A stretch of 64,000 nucleotides of DNA from Providencia stuartii (GTDB taxonomy: Bacteria > Pseudomonadota > Gammaproteobacteria > Enterobacterales > Enterobacteriaceae). Location of the stretch: positions 434,001-498,000 of the forward strand of contig NZ_CP119546.1 in the NCBI RefSeq assembly GCF_029277985.1. Direction: 5' to 3'. Shown piece by piece: positions 1 through 9,609 of the stretch (within the stretch, counting starts at the first letter, position 1; each line of letters begins with the position of its first letter). The notes below the pieces were generated by a model. It had not been told where the DNA came from and did no database searches. It saw only the letters and a list, made by a program, of their open reading frames with translations. The translations under genes and the position numbers were made by a program.

Positions 1-2
1 TA

Positions 3-1118
3 CAAAATGCATCACGCACTGTTGGGGTGGTTTCTGCTTTACTATCAGACACTCAAAAAGACGAATTTGTGGCACGAACCCGTCGTGAATATGAAGTGGT
101 GCGTGAACAGCATGGCCGTAAAAAAACCAAAACACCGCCGGTTTCTCTTGATGTCGCCCGTGCTAATCCTGTGAAAATTAACTGGCAAGATTATCAACCG
201 CCAGTACCGCGTTTTTTAGGCGTAAAAGAAGTTAAGGCATCCATTGAGACATTACGTCACTATATTGACTGGACACCTTTCTTTATGACGTGGTCTCTTG
301 CTGGTAAGTACCCACGTATTTTAGAAGATGAGGTGGTAGGGGAAGAAGCGCGCAAACTGCTAAGTGACGCTAATAATATGTTAGATAAATTAGCTAAAGA
401 GAAATCATTGACCCCTAAAGGCATTTTAGGGTTATTCCCTGCCAATCGTGTGGGGGATGATATTGAAATATATCACTCTACTGCCCGTGATAGCGTGCAG
501 TCAGTTGCACTCAATTTACGTCAGCAGACAGAGAAAAAAGAGTTTCCGAACTATTGTTTATCTGATTTCGTGGCACCAAAAAGCAGTGGTAAAGCCGATT
601 ATATCGGTGCTTTTGCCGTTACTGGTGGTTTAGAAGAGGATGTGCTGGCGGAACAGTATGAGCAGCAACATGATGACTATAATAAGATCATGTTAAAAGC
701 CTTGGCGGATAGGCTAGCCGAAGCATTTGCTGAGTATTTACATCAGCAGGTGAGAAAAGAGTATTGGGGTTATGCGCCAGAAGAAAATTTAGCGAATGAA
801 GAGCTTATTCGTGAGAAATATCAAGGTATTCGTCCAGCGCCAGGCTATCCTGCTTGTCCTGAACACACGGAAAAAGAAAAAATTTGGCGGCTGTTAGATG
901 TCGAAAATCAAATAGGGATGAAATTGACAAGCTCTTACGCGATGTGGCCTGGAGCCTCAGTGTCAGGTTGGTACTTTAGCCACCCAGATAGCAAGTACTT
1001 TGCAGTCGCTCAACTGCAACGTGACCAAATAGAGGATTACGCGAAACGTAAGGGGATGTCGGTGAGTGAGCTGGAACGATGGCTTGCCCCTAACTTAGGT
1101 TATGACCCAGAGGATTGA
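3..1118 (+). CDS. metH: Cobalamin-dependent methionine synthase, C-terminal part (cut by window edge)
   Basis: This is the 3' end of MetH, which transfers a methyl group from methyltetrahydrofolate to homocysteine through methylcobalamin in the cytoplasm. The reading frame is already open at base 3, so the GTG at base 27 is an internal codon and the true start lies outside the window. The visible part is the end of the B12 module plus the reactivation domain, which binds S-adenosylmethionine. The reactivation signature RPAPGYPACPEHTEK lies near base 831, and the hallmark WPGASVSGWYFSHPDSKY follows. The sequence tracks E. coli MetH to the C-terminal NLGYDP. No regulatory region is visible. Confidence 0.97.
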   Translation, partial: QNASRTVGVVSALLSDTQKDEFVARTRREYEVVREQHGRKKTKTPPVSLDVARANPVKINWQDYQPPVPRFLGVKEVKASIETLRHYIDWTPFFMTWSLAGKYPRILEDEVVGEEARKLLSDANNMLDKLAKEKSLTPKGILGLFPANRVGDDIEIYHSTARDSVQSVALNLRQQTEKKEFPNYCLSDFVAPKSSGKADYIGAFAVTGGLEEDVLAEQYEQQHDDYNKIMLKALADRLAEAFAEYLHQQVRKEYWGYAPEENLANEELIREKYQGIRPAPGYPACPEHTEKEKIWRLLDVENQIGMKLTSSYAMWPGASVSGWYFSHPDSKYFAVAQLQRDQIEDYAKRKGMSVSELERWLAPNLGYDPED

Positions 1119-1172
1119 TTTTTAGTGAGTTCGACACCATCTTATCAGTAAGACACTTAAAGAGGCTGAATG

Positions 1173-1760
1173 ATGAGCTACGAATTTATGATTGAAGATA
1201 GGCTGCCGGATACGGCGGTCTATCCTTATAAAATCCAAAACAGTGCGGCACCTGAGACGTTTTTCATGAGCGAAGATTTCGTGAGCGCGATGATGAGCAT
1301 TCTGCAAATCATGGATAAGCTGGATACTGACGAGATGCTCAGTGATCACTGTTTTAATCAAGTTTGGCTAAAGAGTGAATTGACACCGGCTCGAGCAGAG
1401 GAAATCTATCTTTATTTAGAAGATGCGAAAGTGGTTGAGCCTATTCCTTCACAAGAAGAAATTGAAGCATTTCATCAAGCGCAGCGCGAGGAAGATGCAT
1501 TATTGTCCAAGGAAAGCCCAAAAGAAGGGATGATCCCAGTTCATAAGTTTGCGACGAATGATGGTTGGTTGGTGACGGTCAAAGAGTGCGGCTGGATTGC
1601 TGAAGTTTTCTCGGCTGAGTTAGTCGGGGAAAACCAATTTGTGGTGTCACAAATTGCCAACTTATGCAAAGTAAACCATGAAACATTGGAGTCAATGCTT
1701 GTTGAATGGGGTAAGTTTAATTTATTTGCCAGTAAACATGGCGGATATCGAGTGAATTAA
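1173..1760 (+). CDS. Conserved-looking protein of unknown function, 195 aa
   Basis: I do not recognise this protein. It is acidic and mostly helical in appearance, with no signal peptide and no membrane segment, so it is probably cytoplasmic. The middle is rich in Glu and Gln (around residues 85-115). The C-terminal third (IPVHKFATNDGWLVTVKECGW onward) looks like a small alpha/beta or winged-helix-like domain, but that is only an impression. Two adjacent ATG codons are possible (1170 and 1173). The AGAGG at 1161-1165 is better spaced for 1173. It lies 54 bp after metH and ends in a strong terminator, so it may be co-transcribed with metH. Confidence 0.75.
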   Translation: MSYEFMIEDRLPDTAVYPYKIQNSAAPETFFMSEDFVSAMMSILQIMDKLDTDEMLSDHCFNQVWLKSELTPARAEEIYLYLEDAKVVEPIPSQEEIEAFHQAQREEDALLSKESPKEGMIPVHKFATNDGWLVTVKECGWIAEVFSAELVGENQFVVSQIANLCKVNHETLESMLVEWGKFNLFASKHGGYRVN

Positions 1761-1766
1761 TGGAAC

Positions 1767-1796
1767 AAAGGTGGTGAATGTTATCTCACCACCTTT
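1767..1796 (+). terminator. Intrinsic terminator after the unknown gene
   Basis: A perfect 11-bp inverted repeat (AAAGGTGGTGA / TCACCACCTTT) with an 8-base loop sits 6 bases after the stop codon. The T run is short, as the stem itself ends in TTT followed by ATT. Confidence 0.75.
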
Positions 1797-1903
1797 ATTC
1801 GCGAATAGACGCTATTCTTTATCGATTTTAGATTCGGCACACTTATTCTTTTCCATTAGGAGTGTTATGTTATATGCATAACGCTGGTGAATGGATAGAG
1901 CTA

Positions 1904-3370
1904 ATGAATTTACGATCTTTAATAGTATTGCTTTGCTTGAGCAATGTGACTTTTGTGCAAGCTGAGACAACAGAACCGTTGTCAGTCAAAGAAAAACAAT
2001 CATTACCAGCATCTCAAGTTTCACCTTCAAATAACCTGCCTGAAGATTTTACTCATCGATTGAAAGAAGCTGAGTCCGGCGATATTGACGCTATTTTGGA
2101 TATTGGCCTCGTTTATATGGACGGTACGGACTATTTACCTGCGGACAGTCAGCAGGCGGCTATTTGGTTTAAAAAAGCCGCCAAACTGGGTAATACCGAT
2201 GGCGATTATTATTTGGGGCTATTAGCACAAAATCAGGAAAAATATGCAGAGGCTGCTCGTTGGTATCGTAAAGGGGCTGAAAAAGGCGATGCCTATTGCC
2301 AGTATGGCCTAGGATTTTTATATGAGCGTGGCTATGGCGTAAAACAAGATTACCAGCAAGCGAAAGCATGGTATTCAGAAGCCGCGGAGCAGGGGCAAGC
2401 CTATGGGCAATTTGCGCTAGGCATGTTCTACCATGATGGATTAGGCGGAGATGTTGATTATCAAAAAGCCCGAGAATGGTATGAGGAGAGTGCGCAGCAA
2501 GGCGTAGCTTCCGCAGTGAATAATCTGGCTGTGTTATATGAAAACGGTGAAGGCGTTGAAAAGGATGAAGAACGGGCCATCAACTTGTATCGCCAAGCGG
2601 CAAATATGGGCTCAGCAACAGCACAAACCAATATGGGCGACTTTTACTACGAAGGTCATCGCTTAATTGAGAAAAACCATTATCAAGCTATCTATTGGTA
2701 CAAACGTGCCGCATTACAGGGAAATGCTGACGCACAATTTGCCATGGGGCGAGGTTATGAATCAGGGGATGGAATAGGTAAAGATCTGCCGAGTGCGTTC
2801 GATTGGTATCAGCAAGGTGCTGAAAATGGTTCTGTTGCGGCTGCAATGAAAGTGGCTGAATTTTATGAGCAAGGCTTAGGTGGTGTAACAGCCGATCATG
2901 GAAAGGCCATTGAATGGTATATGAGTATGGCCGATGATGATATTCCCGAGGCTCAAGTTAAATTAGCGGAATGGTATCTGGAAGGACAGTTACCTAAAGT
3001 TGACAGTCAAAAGATCGTGAGTTGGTTATTGGCCTCCGAACAGAATAATATTCAATCAAAAAACCAGTTAGCGCTTTTTTATTTAACGGGCACAGGCGTA
3101 CAACAAAACGTCCAAAAGGCACGAGAGCTTTTGCAGCAATCCGCATTTAAAGATATCAGTGAGGCTCAAAATAACCTTGCAGTAATGTATGCGCGAGGGC
3201 TAGGCGGCGAGAAAAATATTTTCCGTGCGATGAGGTGGTTTGAACGCGCGGCACAATCAGGTAATGCCGTTGCGATCAAAAACTTACAGCTATTACAGGA
3301 AAATAAAGAAGCGAAAGCATCAATGCTAAAATACAGTGATAACGTTCAATTAATAATGAATAAGCGGTGA
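1904..3370 (+). CDS. Exported Sel1-like repeat (tetratricopeptide-like) protein
   Basis: A 488-residue protein made almost entirely of Sel1-like repeats: about ten copies of a roughly 36-residue unit with the pattern A..WY..AA..G...A...LG..Y..G.GV. Such repeats act as protein-binding scaffolds. From ATG 1904 the protein begins with a clean signal peptide (MNLRSLIVLLCLSNVTFVQA, cleavage before ETTEP), so it is probably periplasmic. Upstream in-frame starts exist at GTG 1862 and ATG 1874. The AGGAG at 1858-1862 would serve 1874, but those starts put hydrophilic residues before the signal core. The partner and role are unknown. It converges on lysC. Confidence 0.85.
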   Translation: MNLRSLIVLLCLSNVTFVQAETTEPLSVKEKQSLPASQVSPSNNLPEDFTHRLKEAESGDIDAILDIGLVYMDGTDYLPADSQQAAIWFKKAAKLGNTDGDYYLGLLAQNQEKYAEAARWYRKGAEKGDAYCQYGLGFLYERGYGVKQDYQQAKAWYSEAAEQGQAYGQFALGMFYHDGLGGDVDYQKAREWYEESAQQGVASAVNNLAVLYENGEGVEKDEERAINLYRQAANMGSATAQTNMGDFYYEGHRLIEKNHYQAIYWYKRAALQGNADAQFAMGRGYESGDGIGKDLPSAFDWYQQGAENGSVAAAMKVAEFYEQGLGGVTADHGKAIEWYMSMADDDIPEAQVKLAEWYLEGQLPKVDSQKIVSWLLASEQNNIQSKNQLALFYLTGTGVQQNVQKARELLQQSAFKDISEAQNNLAVMYARGLGGEKNIFRAMRWFERAAQSGNAVAIKNLQLLQENKEAKASMLKYSDNVQLIMNKR

Positions 3371-3377
3371 TGGATAT

Positions 3378-3411
3378 AACAAAAGGGTCATTGGGTGATG
3401 GCCCTCTTGTT
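3378..3411. terminator. Shared terminator between the Sel1 gene and lysC
   Basis: An inverted repeat of about 13 bp with a few mismatches or G-U pairs (AACAAAAGGGTCA / TGGCCCTCTTGTT) lies between the convergent stop codons. It can work in both directions. Confidence 0.6.
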
Positions 3412-3428
3412 AAAAATAAAATAATGGC

Positions 3429-4805
3429 TTATTCGAACAGATTTGAGTGTAAAGTCCGCACGATTTCTTCCGCATCGTTACCCGGTACAAGTAAGCAAAT
3501 ATTGTGGCTGCTAGCCCCGTAGCTGATCATGCGAATATTAAATGATTCTAAAGCCCCAAAAATTTGTTTACCCAGTCCATTCACTTGAGATAACTCATTA
3601 CCAATAATCGCAACTAATGCGAGATTTTCTTCCACTTCAACGCGACACAAGGTCGAAAGTTCGGTCATCAGTGCGTTCGTGAGTAAGCTCCCATTAGTGC
3701 CTGTTGAGCCTGTCGTATCGAGTGTTAACGCGACGCTCACTTCTGACGTGGTGATCAAATCAACAGAAATATTGTGACGCAATAAAATCGTGAATATCTC
3801 AGCTAAGAAGCCGCGTGCGTGGAGCATTTTCAAACTATGCAATGTCAGTAATGTTTGTTTGCGGCGTAAAGCTAATGCTCTAAATTGTGGAGCATTCGCT
3901 GTTTTATCGCAGACTAATGTCCCCCCTGCATCCGGGTCTTTGCTCGAGCCAACGAACACAGGGATGCCTGCACGTACTGCTGGCAATAAGGTCGCGGGGT
4001 GTAGAATTTTTGCACCAAAAGTGGCCATTTCAGCCGCTTCATCAAAAGCGATTTCATCAATACGTTGAGCAGCCGGTACGACACGGGGATCGGTCGTGTA
4101 GATACCCGGTACATCGGTCCAAATATCAACGCGAGATAGGTCGAGAACCTCAGCGAGTAAAGCCGCAGTATAATCACTTCCACCACGGCCAAGGGTAGTG
4201 GTACGGCCTTTGCTGTCTTGACCAATAAAACCTTGGGTGATGAATACTGTATTTTGTAAACGCGGCAGCAATTGTTGACGCGCAGCCTCTTTTAACTGCT
4301 GTAAATCAGGTTCTGCACGGCCAAAGTTTGCATTGGTTTTCATGACTTTGCGGACATCGAACCATTGTGAATCGGTACCACGCTGACGGATCACTTCAAC
4401 AAACAGTAGTGTTGACATTAATTCACCATGACTGACCATTTCATCCGTTAAGGCGTCTGATGTTGCAAGTGAAGCGGAATCCGCTAAATGGGCGATATTA
4501 TCCAGTAAACGATTAATTTCTTCGCGAATAACGTCAGCATGCTGTAACTTATCAATAATTGCGTATTGAATGTCTTTGACCTTTTGCAGTAGCTCATTAC
4601 GTTTATCAGTGTCGCAACCTTCGGCAAGTTCAATCAATAAATTCGTGATCCCTGCTGAGGCAGAAAGAACCACAACACGGACATGATTATTTGAAAGAAC
4701 AATATCAGCACTTTTGTTCATCGCTTCAAAATTGGCGACACTCGTTCCACCAAATTTAGCGATAACGAACGGGGTACTTTCTGATAAAGACGCTACTGCA
4801 TTCAT
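3429..4805 (-). CDS. lysC: Aspartokinase III (lysine-sensitive type)
   Basis: Phosphorylates aspartate, the first step of the lysine/threonine/methionine branch, in the cytoplasm. The amino-acid kinase domain starts with KFGGTSVANF near residue 17 and carries the signature TTLGRGGSDYTAALLAEVL. Two ACT-type regulatory regions follow (around LTLHSLKMLHARGFLAEIF and the end, which finishes HSNLFE as in E. coli LysC). The frame stays open upstream to 4886, but ATG 4805 has a good AAAGGGA ribosome site and gives 458 residues, close to E. coli LysC. Divergent from pgi, as in E. coli. I saw no lysine riboswitch in the 265-bp leader. Confidence 0.96.
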   Translation of the reverse strand: MNAVASLSESTPFVIAKFGGTSVANFEAMNKSADIVLSNNHVRVVVLSASAGITNLLIELAEGCDTDKRNELLQKVKDIQYAIIDKLQHADVIREEINRLLDNIAHLADSASLATSDALTDEMVSHGELMSTLLFVEVIRQRGTDSQWFDVRKVMKTNANFGRAEPDLQQLKEAARQQLLPRLQNTVFITQGFIGQDSKGRTTTLGRGGSDYTAALLAEVLDLSRVDIWTDVPGIYTTDPRVVPAAQRIDEIAFDEAAEMATFGAKILHPATLLPAVRAGIPVFVGSSKDPDAGGTLVCDKTANAPQFRALALRRKQTLLTLHSLKMLHARGFLAEIFTILLRHNISVDLITTSEVSVALTLDTTGSTGTNGSLLTNALMTELSTLCRVEVEENLALVAIIGNELSQVNGLGKQIFGALESFNIRMISYGASSHNICLLVPGNDAEEIVRTLHSNLFE

Positions 4806-5070
4806 GGTATCAATCCCTTTTGGCAATCTATTTTTTATATAGAAATATCGGGTTAGCTCGATGGCGTCAATGAAGAATCGATACAAATCAGTAATTCTAA
4901 TGATGGCTAATTGATTATCGCTTTTCTCGATGGCTGTAATAAGCTCTGGAAAAATTGTAAAAAATTGACCAATATCATTAGGATGATTAGATCACAGGAA
5001 ACTGATAGGTCGAGATGTCTCGGCGAGTTACAATTGACTTTTATTTCAAATCTTTTGGAGAGTGTTATCC

Positions 5071-6717
5071 ATGAAGAGTATTAATCCAAGCCAGACGGCA
5101 GCATGGCGGGCGCTAGAGCAACATTTTTCGCAAATGAAAGAGACTCATATGCGTGACCTGTTCAAACAAGATAATGATCGCTTTCATAAATTTTCCGCGA
5201 CATTCGGCGACCAAATTTTGGTGGACTACTCCAAAAACCGAATTACTGAAGAGACCCTGGACAAATTATTAGCGCTGGCGGAAGAGACAGCGCTGAAAAG
5301 TGCGATTGAAAGTATGTTCAGCGGCGAAAAAATTAACCGTACGGAAGACCGTGCCGTTTTACATATTGCGTTACGCAACCGCGACAACACGCCTATCTAT
5401 GTTGATGGCAAAGATGTGATGCCGGATGTCAATGCAGTATTAGAAAAGATGCATCAATTCAGTGAGCGTATCATTAAGGGTGACTGGAAAGGGTATACAG
5501 GGAAAGCAATTACGGATGTCGTGAATATTGGTATTGGTGGTTCTGATCTTGGCCCATTTATGGTGACAGAGGCACTACGACCTTATAAAAACCATCTCAA
5601 TATGCACTTCGTTTCCAATGTTGATGGGACTCAGATAGCTGAAACGTTGAAAACATTGAATCCAGAGACAACACTCTTTCTTATCGCGTCGAAAACATTT
5701 ACGACTCAAGAAACCATGACCAATGCGCATTCCGCGCGTGACTGGCTACTTGCACAAGCAAAAGATGAACAGCATGTGGCTAAGCACTTTGTTGCTCTAT
5801 CAACGAATGGTGAACAAGTTGCTAAGTTTGGTATTGATACAGCCAATATGTTTGAGTTCTGGGATTGGGTTGGTGGTCGTTATTCTCTATGGTCTGCAAT
5901 TGGGTTATCCATCATTTTATCCGTAGGTTATGACAATTTTGTGCAACTCCTTGAAGGTGCGCATGCGATGGATAAACATTTCACTCAAACCGCCTTTGAA
6001 AATAACATTCCTGTGCTACTTGGGCTTATTGGCATTTGGTATAACAACTTTTTTGAGTCGGAAACTGAAGCGATTCTGCCATATGATCAATATATGCATC
6101 GTTTTGCCGCTTACTTCCAGCAAGGCAATATGGAATCGAATGGTAAGTATATTGACCGCAATGGCAATAAAGTCTCTTATCAGACTGGCCCGATTATTTG
6201 GGGTGAACCGGGGACTAATGGGCAACATGCATTTTATCAATTAATTCACCAAGGAACGAAAATGATCCCTTGTGACTTTATCGCCCCGGCGGTAACGCAC
6301 AATCCATTAGGTGATCATCACGATAAACTGCTGTCTAACTTCTTCGCTCAAACCGAGGCCCTAGCATTTGGTAAGACTCGTGAAGTGGTTGATGCGGAAT
6401 TCGCAGCACAAGGTAAAAACCCAGCAGATATGGAATATGTTGCGCCTTATAAAGTGTTTGAAGGCAACCGTCCAACTAACTCGATTTTACTCAAAGAGAT
6501 AACGCCTTATTCATTGGGTGCATTAATTGCAATGTATGAACATAAGATCTTTACTCAAGGGGCGATCCTCAATATCTTCACGTTCGACCAATGGGGTGTC
6601 GAGCTGGGTAAACAACTGGCAAGCCGTATTTTGCCAGAGCTAGAAAGTACCGATGATGTCAGTAGCCACGATAGTTCAACAAATGGATTAATTAATCGTT
6701 ATAAAGCATGGCGTTAA
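5071..6717 (+). CDS. pgi: Glucose-6-phosphate isomerase
   Basis: Interconverts glucose-6-phosphate and fructose-6-phosphate in glycolysis and gluconeogenesis. At 548 residues it nearly matches E. coli Pgi (549). Family signatures are visible: [18 protein letters not shown], the conserved loop [20 protein letters not shown], and [16 protein letters not shown] near the end. ATG 5071 follows TTTTGGAGAG at a good distance. A GTG in the same frame at 5062 overlaps that ribosome site and is unlikely to be the start. It sits divergent to lysC and is followed by a hairpin terminator. Confidence 0.97.
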   Translation: MKSINPSQTAAWRALEQHFSQMKETHMRDLFKQDNDRFHKFSATFGDQILVDYSKNRITEETLDKLLALAEETALKSAIESMFSGEKINRTEDRAVLHIALRNRDNTPIYVDGKDVMPDVNAVLEKMHQFSERIIKGDWKGYTGKAITDVVNIGIGGSDLGPFMVTEALRPYKNHLNMHFVSNVDGTQIAETLKTLNPETTLFLIASKTFTTQETMTNAHSARDWLLAQAKDEQHVAKHFVALSTNGEQVAKFGIDTANMFEFWDWVGGRYSLWSAIGLSIILSVGYDNFVQLLEGAHAMDKHFTQTAFENNIPVLLGLIGIWYNNFFESETEAILPYDQYMHRFAAYFQQGNMESNGKYIDRNGNKVSYQTGPIIWGEPGTNGQHAFYQLIHQGTKMIPCDFIAPAVTHNPLGDHHDKLLSNFFAQTEALAFGKTREVVDAEFAAQGKNPADMEYVAPYKVFEGNRPTNSILLKEITPYSLGALIAMYEHKIFTQGAILNIFTFDQWGVELGKQLASRILPELESTDDVSSHDSSTNGLINRYKAWR

Positions 6718-6731
6718 TTAACCTATCAGTG

Positions 6732-6760
6732 ATAGCCTGCTAAGTTAGCAGGCTATTGCG
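6732..6760 (+). terminator. Hairpin terminator after pgi
   Basis: A perfect 10-bp stem (ATAGCCTGCT / AGCAGGCTAT) with a 5-base loop lies 15 bases after the pgi stop. The downstream T run is weak. Confidence 0.65.
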
Positions 6761-6975
6761 GTTTAGTCATTTCAATATTAATAATTCTTTTATTGTTGAT
6801 AACTCATTAGTTATTAAAAATTATTTCAAAAAATTTTCACAATTCATGTTTAATTTGTGAGTTTTTAACTAATTTGTTAGCTAACTTTAACCTTACAGCA
6901 AAACAACGTGATATCCTTCATAGTATGAACCAATATGATGCACAACCACATATTTTAGTGGTGGAATTATGAGTA

Positions 6976-7482
6976 ATGGATGAAACGCTTTTTACCTCTC
7001 ACCCGATAACTTGGCTGTCAGAAACGGATAACCTTGTTCCTGAAAATATTTTAGACTGGTTATATGAACTCGGGTCAATGACAAAGCGCTTAGAGCAGCA
7101 CTGCCAACGTGTCACCGTCGTGCCTTATACACAACGTTATGTGACCAAAGAAGCTTTAAGTGAAGAAGAAGTCCAGTGTTTGCCTCCCAGTGAATATTAT
7201 TGGTTACGAGAGGTCATTATGTATGGGGATAATATCCCGTGGTTGCTTGGGCGAACCCTGATTCCTCAAGAAACATTGACCGGAGAAGATCGTCAATTGA
7301 TTGACATTGGTGCCGTTCCATTAGGGCGTTATCTTTTCAGTCATGATAATCTTACTCGTGATTATATCCATATAGGGCAGCAAAATTTACGATGGATCCG
7401 GCGCTCCCTATTAAGATTATCAGAAAAACCGTTATTATTAACCGAACTATTTTTACCTGAATCACCTGCATATAAAAGATAA
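6976..7482 (+). CDS. ubiC: Chorismate pyruvate-lyase
   Basis: Removes pyruvate from chorismate to give 4-hydroxybenzoate, the first committed step of ubiquinone synthesis. At 168 residues it has the UbiC length. The family signatures YWLREV, LGRTLIP, PLGRYLF and [14 protein letters not shown] are visible. The ATG at 6970 is in another frame and stops at once, so 6976 is preferred, although its ribosome site is weak. It lies 20 bp before ubiA, the next enzyme of the pathway, as an ubiCA operon. Confidence 0.95.
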   Translation: MDETLFTSHPITWLSETDNLVPENILDWLYELGSMTKRLEQHCQRVTVVPYTQRYVTKEALSEEEVQCLPPSEYYWLREVIMYGDNIPWLLGRTLIPQETLTGEDRQLIDIGAVPLGRYLFSHDNLTRDYIHIGQQNLRWIRRSLLRLSEKPLLLTELFLPESPAYKR

Positions 7483-7502
7483 AAAATAAAGGAGCACGAC
7501 AA

Positions 7503-8369
7503 ATGGAGGGAAGTATGGCGCTAAGTAAATGGCATGCCTACAGCCGTTTGATGCGTATTGATAGGCCCATTGGTTCATTACTGTTGTTATGGCCAACCTA
7601 TTGGGCACTATGGATTGCAGCTCAAAGTATACCCAGTTTACATATTCTAATTGTGTTCACCGCTGGCGTGTTTTTGATGCGGGCAGCAGGGTGTGTGATT
7701 AATGACTTTGCTGATCGCCATTTTGACGGACATGTTGAACGCACGAAACATCGCCCATTACCTAGTGGTGATGTGACCGAAAAAGAAGCCAAAATGTTGT
7801 TTGCTGGCCTTGTCGGGTTATCGTTCTTGCTCGTTCTGACATTGAATGCTATGACTATTTGGCTTTCTATTGCTGGATTAGCGTTGGCATGGGTTTACCC
7901 TTTTGTAAAACGTGTTAGCCATTTACCTCAAGTCGTTTTAGGGGCCGCATTTGGTTGGTCTATTCCGATGGGATTCTCTGCGGTGAGTGAATCATTACCA
8001 CTGGTTTGCTGGCTGCTGTTTCTTGTCAATATTTTATGGTCGGTGATTTATGACACCCAGTATGCGATGGTGGATCGCAATGACGACTTAAAAATTGGTG
8101 TGAAATCGACGGCTATTTTATTTGGTCAGTATGACAAATTGATCATCGGTATCTTACAAGTGGTTATGATTGGCTTGCTGGTGGCGATTGGGCTACTCGC
8201 CAATTTAGGCGTCACTTATTATATTTCGTTATTACTGGCTGCGTTATTGTTTGTTTATCAGCAAAAACTGATGGTCAATAGAGAGCGCGCTCCCTGTTTT
8301 AAAGCCTTTATGAATAATAATTATGTGGGTTTTATCTTATTTGTCGGGATTTTAGTCAGTTACTGGTAA
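7503..8369 (+). CDS. ubiA: 4-hydroxybenzoate octaprenyltransferase
   Basis: Inner-membrane prenyltransferase that attaches the octaprenyl tail to 4-hydroxybenzoate. At 288 residues it has about eight or nine hydrophobic segments and the two Asp-rich diphosphate-binding motifs ([15 protein letters not shown] near residue 70, and [12 protein letters not shown] near 190). The conserved loop HRPLPSG follows the first motif. The start is ATG 7503 after AAGGAG; an internal ATG at 7515 is also possible. It is the second gene of the ubiCA pair, before plsB as in E. coli but with an inserted zir-like operon between. Confidence 0.96.
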   Translation: MEGSMALSKWHAYSRLMRIDRPIGSLLLLWPTYWALWIAAQSIPSLHILIVFTAGVFLMRAAGCVINDFADRHFDGHVERTKHRPLPSGDVTEKEAKMLFAGLVGLSFLLVLTLNAMTIWLSIAGLALAWVYPFVKRVSHLPQVVLGAAFGWSIPMGFSAVSESLPLVCWLLFLVNILWSVIYDTQYAMVDRNDDLKIGVKSTAILFGQYDKLIIGILQVVMIGLLVAIGLLANLGVTYYISLLLAALLFVYQQKLMVNRERAPCFKAFMNNNYVGFILFVGILVSYW

Positions 8370-8390
8370 ACCAGTTTTTGATTAGTCAAA

Positions 8391-8415
8391 GGGGTAATGC
8401 GACTTACATTACCCC
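8391..8415. terminator. Bidirectional terminator between ubiA and the zir-like operon
   Basis: A perfect 9-bp inverted repeat (GGGGTAATG / CATTACCCC) with a 7-base loop lies between the convergent stop codons of ubiA and the minus-strand gene. Confidence 0.7.
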
Positions 8416-8449
8416 TCAGATTGCTAATTAAATTAACGATGCTGCTTGG

Positions 8450-9529
8450 CTACTCCAGTGTTATATAACCCGAACTGCCTTGTAATCTTTTTCCATTTTG
8501 AAAATGAAGGGTGGCATAAACAGAAATTATAGCCCCTGTACTACTTCGTGCATTTTTTCCAAACTTTATAGCGCTTCCAGAATCAGTAACAAGTGAATGA
8601 CTGTTAGTGAGTTCGCCAACTTTAACCTCATCTAAAGGATAATTTTTCTCTGGACCTCCTTTATGCTCTTGAAATACTATTGATTTAAGAGCCCCATAAC
8701 CAGGGTTCACATAATTTATTTCTATATTGTATCCAGGGCCGGAACGATCCCCTATCTGGTTGCCGTTAAATAGCCGAATTTCCGGTGGTGGTACTGCTTT
8801 AATCACATTGAGCGCCTTTGACTGAGCTTGCGCACCGGTATTCGGTATCCCACTGATTGAACGAGGGGTGACGTTAAAAGAAATTTCACACCCGACATCT
8901 GCATCTTGTAGGGTATAAGTCTTAGCTGTTGCTAGTGTTTTTTTACTACTGCTACGGGAACAAATCCACTCGAATTGGGTACCGCTGCTTGAGGTATCTT
9001 CAAGGTCTTTTGGGGTATCACTATCATGGTAGAGATAAGATCCAGTCAGCAATTGTCCTACTTCTGGTTTGCCATAAATTTTCACTGCGACGGCCTCAGG
9101 TGCCAGCCCTTGGGTGATGATAGGGGATGAAGTGAATGCTATGCCAGTTGCTGGTTCCGTGATTGCAGGATCGGTTTGCGGTGTGACCATGATGGTCAGT
9201 TTTTTCCCGTTGCCATCTCCGGGCACCAGTCGATAGCTATTTTCTGTGGCCTTTGGAATATCTTTACCATCCAGTTGCCACTGATAAAGTGATGTCACTG
9301 GCGTGTCATGATCCTCATCTGTTATCGTTGGAGTGGCCGTGACGGTATCATGGACGGCTGGTGTCATCTGATCAAATGTCACATCACTCACGACGGGTGC
9401 GTGCCCTATAACGGGAGCTGTTCTTGTATTAACCTCGCTCACAGAAGCGGACACACTTCCTCCGATGATCAGTCCTATTGCTAGTGTTACCAGACAAATA
9501 AGATGGTTGATTTTTGTCCTCTTAGCCAT
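8450..9529 (-). CDS. Exported Ig-like protein, candidate second cargo of the adjacent intimin-type barrel (ZirS/ZirU-like)
   Basis: A 359-residue secreted protein, last gene of a three-gene operon. ATG 9529 gives a long signal peptide (charged MAKRTK, hydrophobic core, SVSAS cleavage region); the frame stays open to 9604. The mature part starts with the motif VIGHAPV, shared with the preceding gene. Two Ig-like repeats of the form YQWQLDGKDIPKATENSY...GKKLTI.VTP follow (about residues 50-125 and 145-240). The C-terminal 95 residues are less repetitive. By context and architecture it resembles the small secreted partners of Salmonella ZirT. The exact role is unknown. Confidence 0.75.
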   Translation of the reverse strand: MAKRTKINHLICLVTLAIGLIIGGSVSASVSEVNTRTAPVIGHAPVVSDVTFDQMTPAVHDTVTATPTITDEDHDTPVTSLYQWQLDGKDIPKATENSYRLVPGDGNGKKLTIMVTPQTDPAITEPATGIAFTSSPIITQGLAPEAVAVKIYGKPEVGQLLTGSYLYHDSDTPKDLEDTSSSGTQFEWICSRSSSKKTLATAKTYTLQDADVGCEISFNVTPRSISGIPNTGAQAQSKALNVIKAVPPPEIRLFNGNQIGDRSGPGYNIEINYVNPGYGALKSIVFQEHKGGPEKNYPLDEVKVGELTNSHSLVTDSGSAIKFGKNARSSTGAIISVYATLHFQNGKRLQGSSGYITLE

Positions 9530-9609
9530 TTCATGAATATCCTCTTCTAGTGTCGTCGTTTGTGATAAAAATGACCGCAACGGGAGCAACCCGCCGCGGC
9601 TCATACTGA

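Noticed and set aside
4806..4886. N-terminal extension of the aspartokinase frame
   Set aside because: ATG 4805 has a good ribosome site and matches E. coli LysC in length; the extra residues do not look like a LysC N-terminus.
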